Source of the DNA: Myripristis murdjan
Taxonomy: Eukaryota > Chordata > Actinopteri > Holocentriformes > Holocentridae
Assembly: GCF_902150065.1 (NCBI RefSeq)
Contig: NC_043989.1
Span: 25,177,667-25,241,666, forward strand
Reading direction: 5' to 3'
Length of the DNA: 64,000 nucleotides
Numbering within the stretch: position 1 is the stretch's first letter; each line of letters starts with the position of its first letter. The notes below the pieces were generated by a model that made no database searches, had not been told where the DNA came from, and was given only the letters and a program-made list of their open reading frames with translations. Shown one piece after another: positions 38,402 to 50,621 of the stretch. The translations under genes were made by a program, and so were the position numbers.

Positions 38402-41400
38402 CATGCTGTTCACCTAGGCAAGGTGGATTGGGTTCAGGATGGCTCCATTCCTCCACTTCACTCTTCACCGTTCCTTCGGTGCCTTCCTTACCCACTGTCC
38501 CCTCTTCTGTGACTTCACTTCCTGTTGCACCATCATCAGAGGTGACAGAGGAAGTGACATCACTGCCTGCCACCTCAGGTGCCTCACAGTTCCCCTTGAG
38601 CTGCTCTTCCCTCTTTGTCTCTGGCTGACTCTGTGTCTCCAGGCCAGCAGGGGTCGGGGCTGGAGTTGCAGTCGTATCCTGGGTCTCCTGCAGGGGCTCG
38701 GGGTCTGGGACTGTGGGTGCCGGCTCTGAGGTCTTCAGCTCCTGGGTCTCCCAGGGGCCCGGAAGTGGGTGTCCTCCTGAAACAGCCTCCTCACAAAGAG
38801 ACAGGGCAGCTTCTACTGCTGCTGCATCCAAGGCCTCCACTGAGTCATCCACCTGGGGGTTGGGTGGAACAGAGAGAGACAGAGTACTAAGTACCAACTA
38901 ATTAACATGGATGTTGTGGAAGTCTCCATTCATCTACAGTGAGTCCAGGAATCCTGCTGACCTTTGAAGGAATGACTCCTTGACTAATCAATATGGATCC
39001 ATTCTTACAGAATCAATGCGTACCTTCTCTTCTATGATGGCAATAATGTCTCCCACAGTCTCTAGGTCCAACTCGTCTCCCATGTAAGACACGGCCACCA
39101 GGTCCTCTTCGACTAATCCTGTCTCCTCACTGAGTTCTGCCTTCACCGCGGCCTCTGCTTCGCCCTCTAAATACATAAACAAGGATAAACAAGAATAAAC
39201 AGCCAATAAACACTTTCAGTGTGTCACCATAATCATAACTAATTACCAGACCTGAAACCAAATTTTCCTATCAACTGAAAATCAGAGAGTAGCAGTACTA
39301 GGCAAGTTGTAAGCTTGCAAACCCACCATCTAACAACACTAAGTGGAATGTCCACATATAAATATTTTATTAATTTGTAATCTACCACTTGACTGCATCA
39401 TGTATGAGATATTTGAAAAATGACTGTTGCTGGTTTGACCGCAGCTCCTCCTGGCAGCATGTCAATGTGTCACTGACCAAGACACTCAACCCGACTCCTG
39501 ATGAGCAGGTTTACATCTTGAATAGAAGCCTCCATCCGTATATTAATGTGTGTGCGAATGGGTGAATGTGAGTACAAAAGCAATGACATTTAGCTACAAA
39601 GCAAACTATCATTATTTAAATAAATAAATAAATAAATAAAATAAAACTTAGTAAAGTTTCATCCAAAGCCCCTCAGTGTTCCTGGACTACATTTATTTCC
39701 AGTTTGTGTGACTGAGCAGGACTGAACTGTGAAAGTGTGCTTTGCTTTACCTACTGAGCTATACAGCAGAAGTGGCTGTTTCCTGAAGAAACATCCCTTT
39801 GAGTCAAATCAGGCTTATATATAAATAAATCTGGTACTTGCCAAGTGAGGAGGTATGTGTGTGAATGCACATGTAACTATATTTACCTGTGGTGACCTCA
39901 TGACCGGCTGGTAAGGGAGCGGCTGTGGTGGCAGTCTGCACTCCATTGGTGAGGCTTACAGTAGTGTCTCCCTCCGCTACCTGATATCAACAAATACAGG
40001 ACATAATCAAGTGATATAGAAAGATCAGATGAGGAAAGCATGTTTCAAGTGGGTATAATGATCTGTATTACTTTGTATTATCTTATATTCTTGATTTTTC
40101 TGTAGTGTTGAATATTTAAACCCGAGACAAGCTGTCTCCTCACCATTCGAGGGCTAGCGGAGATGAGGCTGCCTTTTTTCAATAGTTCTGACAGGAGAGG
40201 GGAGGGTGGCGGTGTGGCCTTCTGACTGAGGAGCCTCTTCTGTGGGGAGTCATCAGCGAGAGCCGCCAGGCCTCCATCTTTAGGCCCTGGACCTGGAACG
40301 TCTGTTGCGGGCAGGAACCCTCCAACCCCCTGAGCCTACAGAGGTGCAGAATACTGTGTCAACATTTAATAGCAAATTTATTCTATTAGTGTTGGCAGCA
40401 TTGTTGCTGTGGTATCCCGCCACTACTATGTGAATGTAAGTGACACGCTGGTGTTTGCATGAGTGTCCTCTTACAGTGGGGTGGGTGCTGGTGTCGTCAG
40501 AAGTAGCGCCCCCTGTGTCCATGGGTGGCGTGGCAACAGAGGAGTCAGTTTGGGAGTCAAGGCTGGGCGGGCTGGCACCCAGAGGAGAACGCACTGTTAC
40601 ACTGGGCAGACGCTTAGGAGTGTTTTTCACTGCCTGGCGAGCTGGAGAGGACAGAGGGAAGGATGGAAGGAAGGAAGGAAGGAAGAAAGAAAGCAGATTG
40701 ATCTGTTAATTAAAAGCAATACAAGACTTTTAAAAAAAATCAGAGGAGAAATATGTGGCCTAAAATATATATAAGTTTTAACACAACAATATGTAATAGC
40801 ATTTCCCTCCTAATCTTGGCACACCTGCAGAAACAAGCCCTTGTCGAAGCAGGTGACAGAAAGGGGATACCTCTGAACAGAAGCTGGAGTAAAGGATTCT
40901 GGTAATTGTAGGATTTGATGCAATGGACAGGGCAAGCTTTGATGGGGAGAAATGTGAAATATGATGGAGGAGCCAAATCAAATCACTATTTATTATGTGA
41001 AAATCAAGTTGTGAGACACTAAATGTAAGGATCAGTGGTTCCTGGCAATGAGATCAGTGTCAGAGAATGAGTCGCAAAGTTCTAAACATAAGACACAATG
41101 TCAGATTTCAGTGAATAATGCAATACTATTTTGTTTAATTTGAAACTGAGAGCAGTTTTCTTAATGGTTGTCTGCATCACTTAAAGATTATGATCAAGCC
41201 AGACTTCCAGGATTTTGTTTCTTAATTGACTCTTATCTGCCCCACTAAAGAGCCACTAGACCATTCTAACACTTCCTTCTCCCTTTGTAATTGTATGTAA
41301 GAATTAATTTCATGCTGCTGTGCTGGTTCACACTTTGACTCCAGAGCTTCAACTACTCCTCCCAAAAAGATCAAGGTACGAAGCTATATGTAAATGCTCA

Positions 41401-44400
41401 TATAACCAAGGCAGTAGATAAACAGGGAAAATATTTAATAACTCATTGTTTAGACATTAGCGGTAAGCGGACAGAACCCACCCTGGTAGGCCGTCTCTGT
41501 GGCTTTCCTCTTCTGCTCTGCTTCCTCCTCATCCTGCTTCTTCTTTCTGTGGGGAATAAACATCATTTAACAACAATTTGGAAAGATGGTAGAGAGCACT
41601 GTTTGGCTGTTTTACAAATAGGGTTTCACTATTATTCTGACTTTAAAAAAAAAATTGTAGGTCAAGCATTAATTCTTCAGTGATAAAATTATTAATATCA
41701 GCAAAAAGAAAAAAAAAAAACAGACAGGTAAGGGACTTACAACAAGATGTCTGCCCACAGTTCCTTCAGCTGGGAGTCCATGTGACCCGTCTGAATTAGA
41801 TCCACCTCCTTCTTCAACTTCCTGTGAAGCCAGAACGCATGGGAGGGGTCAAAGGTCATGTCTCACCATCTTCAGAGGTCTTCCCATATGAGTATGCCTA
41901 CCTGTACTTCTCTTGTGTTTCTCGCAACAGTTTCTTCAGCTCCTCTATCCTCTCGGCGGTCAGCCTACGGACGATCACATCTTCAATGGTCTCGACGACT
42001 TCGCCCTTCTCACCACGCTTACGCCTGAAGCACAGGACACACACACACACATACACACACACACACACACTCTTAGACTCTGTGGCATATCTATTCTCAA
42101 AACGTGTATGTCACAGTAAAAACCTAAAACAACAACACATTATTACGACACTGAAAATATATAAGTGTGAGTGTGTTGTAATACTGACTTAGGGGCTTCA
42201 GTGGCTTCCAGCAGCTCAGAGTATTGTGAGGCACAGTGCTGTAGAAGACAGACAAGAACATCTGTTGTGCTGTCACGGTTTGAAAAGTGTCCACCACAAT
42301 CAAAAATTACATCCAATTCTCACTGCTCAGTGGGTGAGAGAGAGTGAGACAGACAGACAGAGAAAGAGAGAGGAAGAGAGAGGGGTAACGTTGTGTAGTG
42401 CATTCCTTTGTCACCTTCTGTGAGAACCAGTCAGGTGGACGACCAGGCTCGGAGAAAGGCTTGATGGCTCTGCTTACAGACACCCTGGAAAAGAAATGAA
42501 CCCGACAATGAATCCTGACTCACACTTTAAGAGAAGAGCGTTATATGAATTAATTTATGTAGGGACAACCAATGGGACACAGAGAGGGCCACTCCTGAGG
42601 GTGGTTATACAAAGTTATGATCAAATTTAACCAGAAAAGCCCAACTGAGATTAAAGCCTCTATGACATATGAACCAATATCATATGAACGATGATGCATT
42701 ATATGGGGGACAAAAATAGCACGGGAGAATAAAAATGCCTGGGTGACTATTTTCATTCCAAGTTCAAGATTAAAGGCAAGTATCACTGTTTACAGTCTCA
42801 GAGGGCTTTACATACCCACACAGTGGTGTAGTCTACGTGATACGCAGGTATACGGCGTATACCCACTAGAAAAGGTCCCGCATTTCCGTATAACCACTTA
42901 AAAATGCGAAAAGATACGTATCAGTATGTTTTTTTTGACATAACGTTCATTTTCCCGTTCATAAAGTCGCCTTCTCTGTGTTACGAAGTGGGCTCTTTTT
43001 GACCATATTTCGGGGGAAACTACAGCTGGAGCTAACGTTAACGTTTCAGAAAGGGAGCCTGTGTGTGTGTGTGTGTGTGTGTGTGCGTGCGTGCGTGCGC
43101 ATATGCATGTGCATGTGTGTGTGTGCGCGCGCGCATATGCGCGTGCATGTGTGCGCGCGCGTACATGTGCGCGCGCGTATACCCACTAGAATAAACTAGA
43201 CTACACCACTGTACCCACAAGTTTACAACAAACAGCACGACACTCCCTCACTTAATCCCCATAGTGAGTGAGATAAAACTGTCCAAGAAACCCAGATGTA
43301 ACAGGAAAAAAAGTGGAATAAATCTTGAGATGTCACTTTACCAGTTTTGGTCACCACTCCTCATGACAGAAGAGGCCAGGCACAGTTTCTCTCTGACTGA
43401 CCAGGGCTCTGTCGGCCCCACGTTCAGTATCTTGTGTTCTGTGAAAGATAGTACATATTAATACATAGATAACAACAACAAAAAGGTTATTCTTGGAAAT
43501 CCAGAGCCAATTATTGGCCAACCTAAGTTGAGAATAAGCTTATGTTCGACTGTCAAGGTATTTACATGCTTTTCACTTACCCAATATCATTGCTCAAACA
43601 CTTATCAATTTAACTCCTCAAAAGTAACTTGAAGTATTTCAGTCTTTTCCTAACATCCCATCCACACACAGTATCCCCTCACTCACTGACACAGAAATAT
43701 GGGGCAATTCCTATTCAGACATAATGACAAAATAAAACCTTGAGCTAAAATAATATAGAGAAACATTACTCCAACTATTTTTAAAGGGATGCACTTAGTT
43801 GCGAGGAGCTAAACTGACAGACTGCATGAAGTTCAGGGATATTATTTTTAATTTTCATTGCATAGTTTCCAGGGAATTATACTGTCAGGGGAATACGGGT
43901 GGTGGGTGAAATTAGGGATAGTTGAAAGATGTAAACAATTATGACCCCTTAGAATAAAAATGAACCTAATTAGATTGTTAAAATACAAATGGGTACACCA
44001 TATCAATCAGCCCTTAATTATCCACAGAGAAATTCCAGGTTTAACATGGATAACATCACTGGGTCTTATTTGGTTAACGCTATCTGAGTTCTGATTTGGA
44101 GATTTGTCAAAAGGATTGATTGGCTTTCTCCGCAAAAAATCAAAATGACACATAATTTAAAATGAAAAACAAGATTTTAGCACAAAGCAGTGGCTACAGA
44201 CACTTCACAAAGCTAGGTAAACACTTAAAGCCATTGGTGCTCGCTTGCTATGCTAATGTGTGTGTTTACGTTATTCAGCCAAGTTAGCTAGCTAGCTACT
44301 GGCTTCATGTTAGTGCTGTGTTGCTATAGGATAATATAGTTCATCTCTCGCTGCAGCTGAGCCACAAACACGGCTTTAGCCTACAATACAGCAGAACAAA

Positions 44401-44677
44401 GTCGTTCAAAAACATAGCTATGTGGACCAAACACATAAATTAATCATCTGATAGCAGCCCGGCGGCGTCAGTAAGCTAGCTCCTGTGAGGGGAACAAATT
44501 CATGAGACACACACAGCTACATGGTAAAATGCTTTTCGCAAGAAGTTAGTGGGTACACGAAATATAAAGTAACCCGTAATGTTTGGTGCTAGCTTAGTGT
44601 ACAATTTTGCCATAATATCGTGAGTAAAACTGAGAAATTGTCAGAAAATGTTACTCACTCCCGATACCGCTCGCCAT
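30173..44677 (-). CDS. brd8: Bromodomain protein 8 (TIP60/NuA4 subunit)
   Basis: Chromatin reader of the TRRAP/TIP60-EP400 acetyltransferase complex, nuclear. Nineteen coding exons on the minus strand, phases all consistent, 777 aa: 44677-44659, 43438-43342, 42484-42415, 42238-42189, 42024-41902, 41821-41741, 41546-41482, 40641-40475, 40335-40144, 39980-39887, 39166-39024, 38852-38414, 38306-38269, 38155-37953, 37528-37436, 36979-36911, 36522-36237, 31723-31679, 30232-30173. The N-terminus has the SANT-like EPWSVREKLCLASSVMRSGD block, then a charged coiled-coil-like part, an acidic middle (DELDLETVGDIIAIIEEK) and one bromodomain (about 600-710) with the acetyl-lysine Asn N685 in VMYNSSDHDVYHMA. 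The last two small exons encode SPAFLLSLF and GTRGRRSAMEADLKMKK, as in human BRD8, and are separated from the bromodomain exon by a 4.5-kb intron. Confidence 0.95.
31573..31599. repeat. (GT)n in the last brd8 intron
   Basis: CA on the transcript, about 80 bases after the exon 18 donor. On the other side of exon 18 a CA run on the + strand lies at about 31770-31795. Confidence 0.85.
31916..31981. repeat. (CA)n microsatellite
   Basis: Long CA run with TCA interruptions at its right end, in brd8 intron 17. Confidence 0.95.
32115..32495. mobile_element. DNA-transposon relic with CAGGGTTCCCA ends
   Basis: The left end CAGGGTTCCCATCG and the right end (reverse complement CAGAGTTCCCACTGG) form imperfect terminal inverted repeats. 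The subterminal GACTTTTCCATGACTTTG motif is typical of a widespread fish hAT-type family. No clean 8-bp duplication is seen, and there is no transposase. It lies in brd8 intron 17. Confidence 0.55.
34230..34470 (+). mobile_element. Non-LTR retroelement 3' tail fragment
   Basis: The segment from TGTCTGGCCAGGAATGGGG through TTTTTCGGGGAGGTTTTT to GGGCTATTAATAAACATGAA and CTTGAATTG matches the tail of a very common fish retroelement that ends in TTGAATTGAATTG-like repeats. Only the 3' part is present. Located in brd8 intron 17. Confidence 0.55.
36859..36902. repeat. (GT)n just after brd8 exon 16 donor
   Basis: CA repeat on the transcript, starting about 8 bases after the donor at 36910-36909. 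Confidence 0.95.
38213..38255. repeat. (GT)n just after brd8 exon 13 donor
   Basis: CA repeat on the transcript, starting about 13 bases after the donor of the 38-nt exon 13, inside a 113-nt intron. Confidence 0.95.
38357..38399. repeat. (GT)n just after brd8 exon 12 donor
   Basis: CA repeat on the transcript, starting about 14 bases after the exon 12 donor, inside a 107-nt intron. Confidence 0.95.
42030..42071. repeat. (CA)n upstream of brd8 exon 5
   Basis: GU repeat on the transcript, ending shortly before the exon 5 acceptor (42026-42025). Confidence 0.85.
42821..43211. mobile_element. Non-autonomous hAT in brd8 intron 2
   Basis: The 391-bp element has perfect 15-bp terminal inverted repeats (CAGTGGTGTAGTCTA at 42821-42835, its complement at 43197-43211) and a perfect 8-bp target duplication TACCCACA (42813-42820, 43212-43219), so hAT. 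The GTATACCCACTAGA motif occurs near both ends in the same orientation. About a third of the body is a GT/GC simple repeat. No transposase. The perfect duplication suggests a relatively young insertion. Confidence 0.9.
43060..43182. repeat. 123-bp alternating purine-pyrimidine tract
   Basis: (GT)10 grading into GCGT, ATGC and (GC)n blocks without one break in alternation. The GC-rich blocks make it a strong Z-DNA candidate. It lies inside the hAT element of brd8 intron 2. Confidence 0.9.
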
Positions 44678-44799
44678 TTCTTTGTGACAAGGCCCAGTAC
44701 GCAGCTTCCGCCGGAAAGATTTTAGGGGAACACACACAGTGAACCCAGACACGACACAGAATAGATAATAAGACTTCCGCCGGCCATCCATCCTGCAGA
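44678..44799. promoter_or_regulatory. brd8 5' end / divergent spacer with tRNA-Ala
   Basis: 122 bases separate the brd8 ATG (minus) from the tRNA gene (plus). The stretch contains CCGGCGGAAG twice in inverted form near 44707 and 44778 (on the + strand CTTCCGCCGG), an ETS-like GGAAG core typical of TATA-less housekeeping promoters. Transcription start is inferred. Confidence 0.5.
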
Positions 44800-44872
44800 G
44801 GGGGATTAGCTCAAATGGTAGAGCGCTCGCTTAGCATGCGAGAGGTAGCGGGATCGATGCCCGCATCCTCCA
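44800..44872 (+). tRNA. tRNA-Ala-AGC: tRNA-Ala (AGC)
   Basis: A 73-nt cloverleaf. Acceptor stem GGGGGAT pairs with ATCCTCC and includes the G3:U70 pair, the identity mark of alanine tRNA. D arm is TAGCTCAAATGGTAGAGC. Anticodon stem CTCGC/GCGAG with loop TTAGCAT sets anticodon AGC at 44833-44835. T arm GCGGG-ATCGATG-CCCGC has the GATCGATG form also seen in human tRNA-Ala(AGC). Discriminator A at 44872, CCA not encoded, no intron. A TTTTT run at 44879-44883 is the Pol III terminator. Looks fully functional. Confidence 0.97.
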
Positions 44873-44883
44873 ACAATGTTTTT

Positions 44884-45690
44884 GTCGGGACAGCCTTCAG
44901 TTAAACACACATCTCAAAAACTCGGTAAACAAGAGATAGATGTTCAGTTTTCGAAGAGCAAACTACTGTTTTCATACACTTGAGGACGAAACAAAACAGC
45001 ACAAAATAACCACATCGTATTACATCATTCTAAGAGCATACAGAAAACAACTACAAGCACGCATGGCTGGCACGGGCCCACTTTTGCTGTGGCTCGCTGG
45101 TTTGGTTAATCTCTATCTGTTGTACTCGTGACTTTACAGCAACCCTATTGTGCTTTAAGGTGATTTTATATAGGATTGCCATGAGCTTGTGCTTATTTTT
45201 GGCCTACAGAGCACTACAGAACAGCAAAAAGAGTTATAAACATGGACAACTTAAATCAAACTGCACAAGATCGCTCATTCTAAATTGCCTGCAGGCGCGT
45301 TGGAGGGATTTGTCTCCCTCACAGAGGAATCCCGTTGTTTGACTGAAGTGACCTGACAATATTCAGCTAAAATGAATAAGTCCTATCTGCCTCTGCATCC
45401 ACCCTAACCCGCACTGAGCACCGAAGTGCCACCAAGCCTGAAATGTAGGCTAGGCGGTGTCGAAGAGTTTCATTGATCAGGGCATTTATTTGATCAAGCC
45501 ATTTGAACTCGTCCTCAACGACCATAATGTGTCCTATCTATCCATGTACCGACTGATTGGATCCACTTTATCTGCAGAGGCTGATAAAATAGGTCACGCC
45601 AGCTGGCCAAAACAGTGAGGTGCGAGTCAAACTCCTGCGTCAGAGCTGGGAGGACACCAGTGCCAAAGATCGTATGTGTTAGGGAAGATG
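44884..45690. other. Spacer between tRNA-Ala and tmem179
   Basis: No supported exon. Short open frames here lack splice sites or family resemblance. Confidence 0.4.
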
Positions 45691-45826
45691 AATCACTCAA
45701 CAGTTTTTTTTTTTTAATTAAGGACCATGAAGCTCTACTTAGAACCTTCTTAAGATCCAACAGTGCAAAATGTAAATTCTTGAAATTTTTCAACTGGTCT
45801 TAAAATTTTGATCAGGAGTGTATCTT
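45691..45826. mobile_element. Tc1-like transposon end
   Basis: CTTAGAACCTTCTTAAGATC, then AACAGTGCAAAATG, AACTGGTCTTAAAATTTTG and ATCAGGAGTGTA match the terminal repeat region of a common fish Tc1/mariner family, from memory. Only one end is visible; the rest appears deleted or too diverged. Confidence 0.5.
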
Positions 45827-46149
45827 GTTTCCCCCGTGTGCGATAATACATTGACAGCAGACTGTAAATTTTGTTGCTCCGCTAAATCAGACAGAGTGAG
45901 GCCTCTTTCTTCTCCCCTCCTCTCTGCTACTATCTAGCGGGGCGTTGCGTTGTATAACAGAACGGAATGCTCGAGATCAGTTGGTCTCCGCCTGTCTTTT
46001 TTAAATGCCAACCGTCACGCCTCAACCGTTACATGGGAAATAAACAGGGACATTTTGATAATGCGTAACGATTTTTACACCGCGAGAATATTCTGAATTT
46101 AGTTTTTTGTCGTGTGTGTATGTGTGTGTAGTGCTATTTGACTTGAGGC

Positions 46150-48062
46150 ATGGAGCTTGACCGGCAGTTGTTGCTGGCCCACTTCGCCGCCCACACCCTG
46201 TCGGTGCTGGCGGGGCTGCTGGTGGTCGTCCCGATGGCCCTAAACGGCTCCGCGTTTAAAGGCCGCTGCGCCCTCTTCTCCACCGGCTACTGGAGGACCG
46301 AGAACCAGACCGAGCTGACGGGTCAGCCTGGAGATGTTTCCCACCTGGTGGTGCAGCAGTGGGGGCCGCCGGCTGCGTGCCAGTTCGCCACTTTCGTCGG
46401 TATCTTCACGGTGCTGTACGGGGCGGCGCAGGGCTGGAGGAGCCTCTTCTATCTGCACGGCCGGCACGACGAGTAAGACCCCGCCTGTCAACAACCACCA
46501 CCACCACTAATATCATCACTGTAACTGTGCTGATAGAAATGGAATACAGCTAACATTTTATTATCAGGGGAAATAGTAAAATATAATAGAAAAATATATT
46601 CGTATTAACTGTTGCACAATTCTTCATCTAGCACAGCACTACGCCATGGGAGAACTAACGTCGCAGTAATTACACAAAACTTAATTTGAAGTCTGGAAAT
46701 GCATTTTAGTGTGGTGTTGACATGTATGCTATCAAAATATATAAATTTGTACTTTTTTCATATTTTATATATATGAGTTCTGAAAATACAATTCGAAAAA
46801 TTTCCTTTAGATTTTGGCCATTTTTAAAATGTTTTGAAGCAAATCTCTAATCATTTTAAAGTATATGTAACATGTATAATGTATAATGTAACAGCTATGC
46901 CATGATAAGAATGGCTGTACATCTGTCTGATTATTACAGTATTTTGGCATTGGCACACTTTGCTTGAATTTCTCATCAACTACACCTTTGAACCTTTTTC
47001 TACAAATAGCTTGAATATGAGCCATACTCACAACTGTCTGTCTGCCCACACACACACCACATGCTGTATGCAACATATGGAATTTTCTGGATATGTTTAT
47101 ATAATATATGCCCTGGTGAATGTGTGTGTGTGTGTGTGTGTGTGTGTCTGTGTCTGTGTGTCTGTGCTTTGTCAATCAGCACCCTGTTCTCATCCTTCCT
47201 GACGGTGTTGCTGAGTCTGTGTGTGCTCTTCCTGTCTGGAGGGGCCAGCGTCACCCTGTCTATGGGCCTGGCCTCCTGGTGTGACACCGTTACCGATGAC
47301 AACACACGGCCATACAGGTAGGTCAACTCATATTTAACTTTTTTTCATGATGTGTAGTGGTGAGTCTACTGCAGCCCAACCCTCCTGCATTGAATTGAGC
47401 ACTGAATTGAGCTGAATGGTAGATGACACTGTGGTAAAACTGGGTGTCCTGAGTGAGCAAGACTGAGCAGAGCACATTGCTGCCCATCAGACTCAACATG
47501 TTTGTCACTTATTCAAGCTTCCCTCCGCTCTGCTCACATAGCCTAACTCATCCCCTTGTATTTGTTTGTGTGAAGCTGCTCTGAGTCCCAGTCTGTGCCG
47601 CTTTACCTGGATGTGGACACCTCTTCTTTCTACACACAGCTCACTCTGGCACAGGTAAGAGTGATTTGTATAGAAACATAGGCGTAGGTGTTCATAAGTA
47701 TGTTTGTGTACATGTACACACACACCACATACACACTGTCGCTAAGACTTGCCTGTGGAGAAGCTGGTGGAAGATAGTTAGTTTTAGCTTGTAATGAAAT
47801 TTGAAATCCATCTTTTGTGTCAAATGATTAATACCATCATTGCTTTGGATGAATGCCATCCAAGTTTGAAGACAAAGAGAACCTTTTTAGATTTACTAGA
47901 TTTTTCATCCTCTATTCTACCTTGTACAGCTGCTGTTCACAAACCTACTCAGGTTTGTGGTTTGAGTGTATAATGTTTCTCTATGGCTGCTTCATGTGAG
48001 AGATAAAAACAAGATGGATTAAGAGACAGCAGGAATATTTAAGGCAACATCCATAGCCTCCA

Positions 48063-48100
<38 letters not shown>

Positions 48101-48353
48101 TTAATTTATTTTAAAGTTGTCAGTGTGACTGGCTGTCGGTCTGTCCCTGTCCCCTCAGGCGGCTCTGTGGTGTGTGACAGCTCTGTGGTTGACCCAGTCC
48201 ATCCTGTCCTTCCTGCGCCTCTACCATTCTCACAGCCAGCACATCAGTGGACCTTGTCTTCCCCGGGAGAAGGAGCTGCTGCTGGGACACACTCCCACTG
48301 ACCGCTCCCCCTCACCACCACACTGTGTGGCAACACCCACCATCTTAATCTGA
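46150..48353 (+). CDS. tmem179: Transmembrane protein 179
   Basis: Four-pass membrane protein of unknown function, mostly neural in mammals. Exons 46150-46472, 47180-47317, 47576-47654, 48159-48353; phases agree, 244 aa (human about 233). Shared blocks with human TMEM179: VVQQWGPPAAC, WCDTVTDDNTRPYSC, the ALWCVTALWL segment and REKELLLGHTP near the C-terminus. The relative TMEM179B fits less well. Hydrophobic segments sit near residues 8-28, 80-100, 112-137 and 183-203. The ATG context is GGC-ATG-G and it is the first in frame. The 3' UTR runs about 1.5 kb to AATAAA at 49888-49893. Confidence 0.88.
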
Positions 48354-49910
48354 TAGGTTGTCCTATCAGGAGAGCCACATTATACATGCTAAATTCAACA
48401 GTGCTGGTTTGAGTAGGCATTAAAACAAACAATATAATTACTTATCTGCAATGACTGATCTAGACTGGAACAATGAAGCCAAATGAATTTCCCCAAAAGA
48501 TGAAACTTTGCCAACTGTGCACTTCGGGAAGCACATAGTCGATGGAATCAAAAGGATTCCAGTGAATAACTGAGCCAGGATGAATGCAGAATTTACAAAG
48601 ATACATTTCACTGCTCAATCTAAATTCTGTTTCAAAACCTCAAATCTGAACAAATGATTATTGCCTTCATCATATATCATGTTCGCTTTCTAAGGTTTTT
48701 ACCATTTCTTGTAGAGTATGGACATCTAGCTTGTATGTTTAAGAACATAATAGTTTACACATTGTATCATGTTAGTATTCAGACCTCATTACAGTCCTAT
48801 AAAAGACAAGGTACCCTCCCAAACCTGCATGGTACTGTCTCCCCAGGTTACAACCAACTGTGATGCCAAAACTTTGATTCTTCTTCAGGTAAAAAGGGAT
48901 TTAATGGAAGAGGCAGAGAACTGATCAGTTGAAGGAGTAGTATTCAGTGATCCAGTGACCAGTGTTATTCAGAAGCTCATGCTTATCCATGCCACTTGAC
49001 AGTCACAGTGACTTTGTGATTTTTGCGCATTATGTTTACATAATTGACGACACCACATGCTACCAGTTGCCTTAGGTCGCTGTACTTATGGTGTTTTTCT
49101 TCTAGTCAGTGTTGAACTTGTAATATGCATGGTTGTAAATTGTTCTGCTGGATGATATTTTGCATGGATGTCTTCTGAGAGCCTGTTGACGGGGAGAATA
49201 CACTTTTGTTTACTGTTCTGAGTGTGATATTCAGATGTAGCACTGAAGCGCTTTCATTGTAAAGCATGTGGTGAGATTGTGTGACTGAGCCACTATGTTA
49301 CTGAAACTGGCTCACCATGTGAGCATGACTTGAATGTTGTGTTACGTAATGGAAACCACTGTCTCCTCTCTGGTGAAGATTTCCAGAATGATGCCATGTG
49401 CGTGGATGCAGCTGCTCGTAGGGCGTCGCAGAAAGCAGTCAAATCTACTTGAAATGATCCATCTAGACTCTAAGATTTATCTCTTGCAGTTTGGAGAACA
49501 AGAGCTGAACTTTGAGCAGTCAAGGGAAGTTTTGTTAATGATGAAGATTTGTGCTGAGCCAAAAAGGGTCAGTGGAAGGGGAACATAAAGGGAACAATCC
49601 TAACTTTGCTGAGCCAAAAAGTCATGATCCAAAGTTGTTGTTTCTATCTGTCTTCTTACCTTTGAACCAAGCAGTTGTAATGGCACACAGATGGTGGAAC
49701 AAGAAATCTGAAGTAAAGAGAGATGAGTATTGATACAGTATTGTCACTGAATGGAAATGTAATTTCTGATGTTTTGTATTATAACTTATGGTGTTGCTTT
49801 TTTACCACTTATGCTTGTTTTGTGCTCATGTATAATCCTGTTTTTGTTTTTTGTTTTTTGTTGTTTTTTTTTTGCATTTGTCTGTCCAATAAAAACCTTA
49901 TTGTGAAAGG
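48354..49910 (+). other. tmem179 3' UTR
   Basis: AT-rich sequence with no splice-supported frame, ending at AATAAA 49888-49893 followed by T-rich sequence; the UTR extent is inferred. Confidence 0.5.
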
Positions 49911-50621
49911 ATATTGTCTTCACAAGTGTCCTAACTCCTGCACACTGAAAATAGACTTGCATTCGTGGGTGTATTCAGGCCGAAGCTGGGAATTTCAGTC
50001 AGTTCTACTGATAAACTAATCAGGCTCTCTGAGGCATAAAATGCATAGCCAGACAGAGAGAACAGCACTTTGAGGTATAATCATCTGATGCTGTTTCATG
50101 TCAAAATAACAAAATACTTAGAAACTTACATGCAATTTATTTCTAACCTAAAGGACAGATAAAAATTATTCCTATTATCAGGCTGAGATACAAAGAGTTG
50201 ATGTTAGTTTGGACAACAGCATTAACTGTGGGCTTTATGTTGGGTTGAACTGTTAAATTATATCGTAAACAGCCTTTTCATTCACCAGTTTAAAGTATCA
50301 TGCACTATGTTTCCATAACAGCTCCAGGTTTTTGACTAAAGTTGAAGTGACACCTTTGGCCGCTAGGCGGCAGTAAGACTTCAGCAAGTGTCCGATCTGC
50401 CGAAAATTCGCCAGCAGAGCAATACGTGAAAGGAGACCAGAGAGCCAATCATAGTCCAAGGCACCATATTGAATTTTGTTTGTGTTTTGGTCCGAGGGTC
50501 TAAGTTCCTCACACCGTTTTTTCCTCTTCAGAGTACTTTTCACAAATCCTTGTTTTACTTGGAGCACACATCTAGGAGCCAGTGATAATGTTACACAACT
50601 GAGTGAGTTGACAAGGGAAAC
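49911..50621. other. Spacer and hnRNPUL promoter/5' UTR
   Basis: No exon before 50622. There is no obvious TATA box; the start site is likely within the last ~150 bases. The 5' UTR boundary is not visible. Confidence 0.4.
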
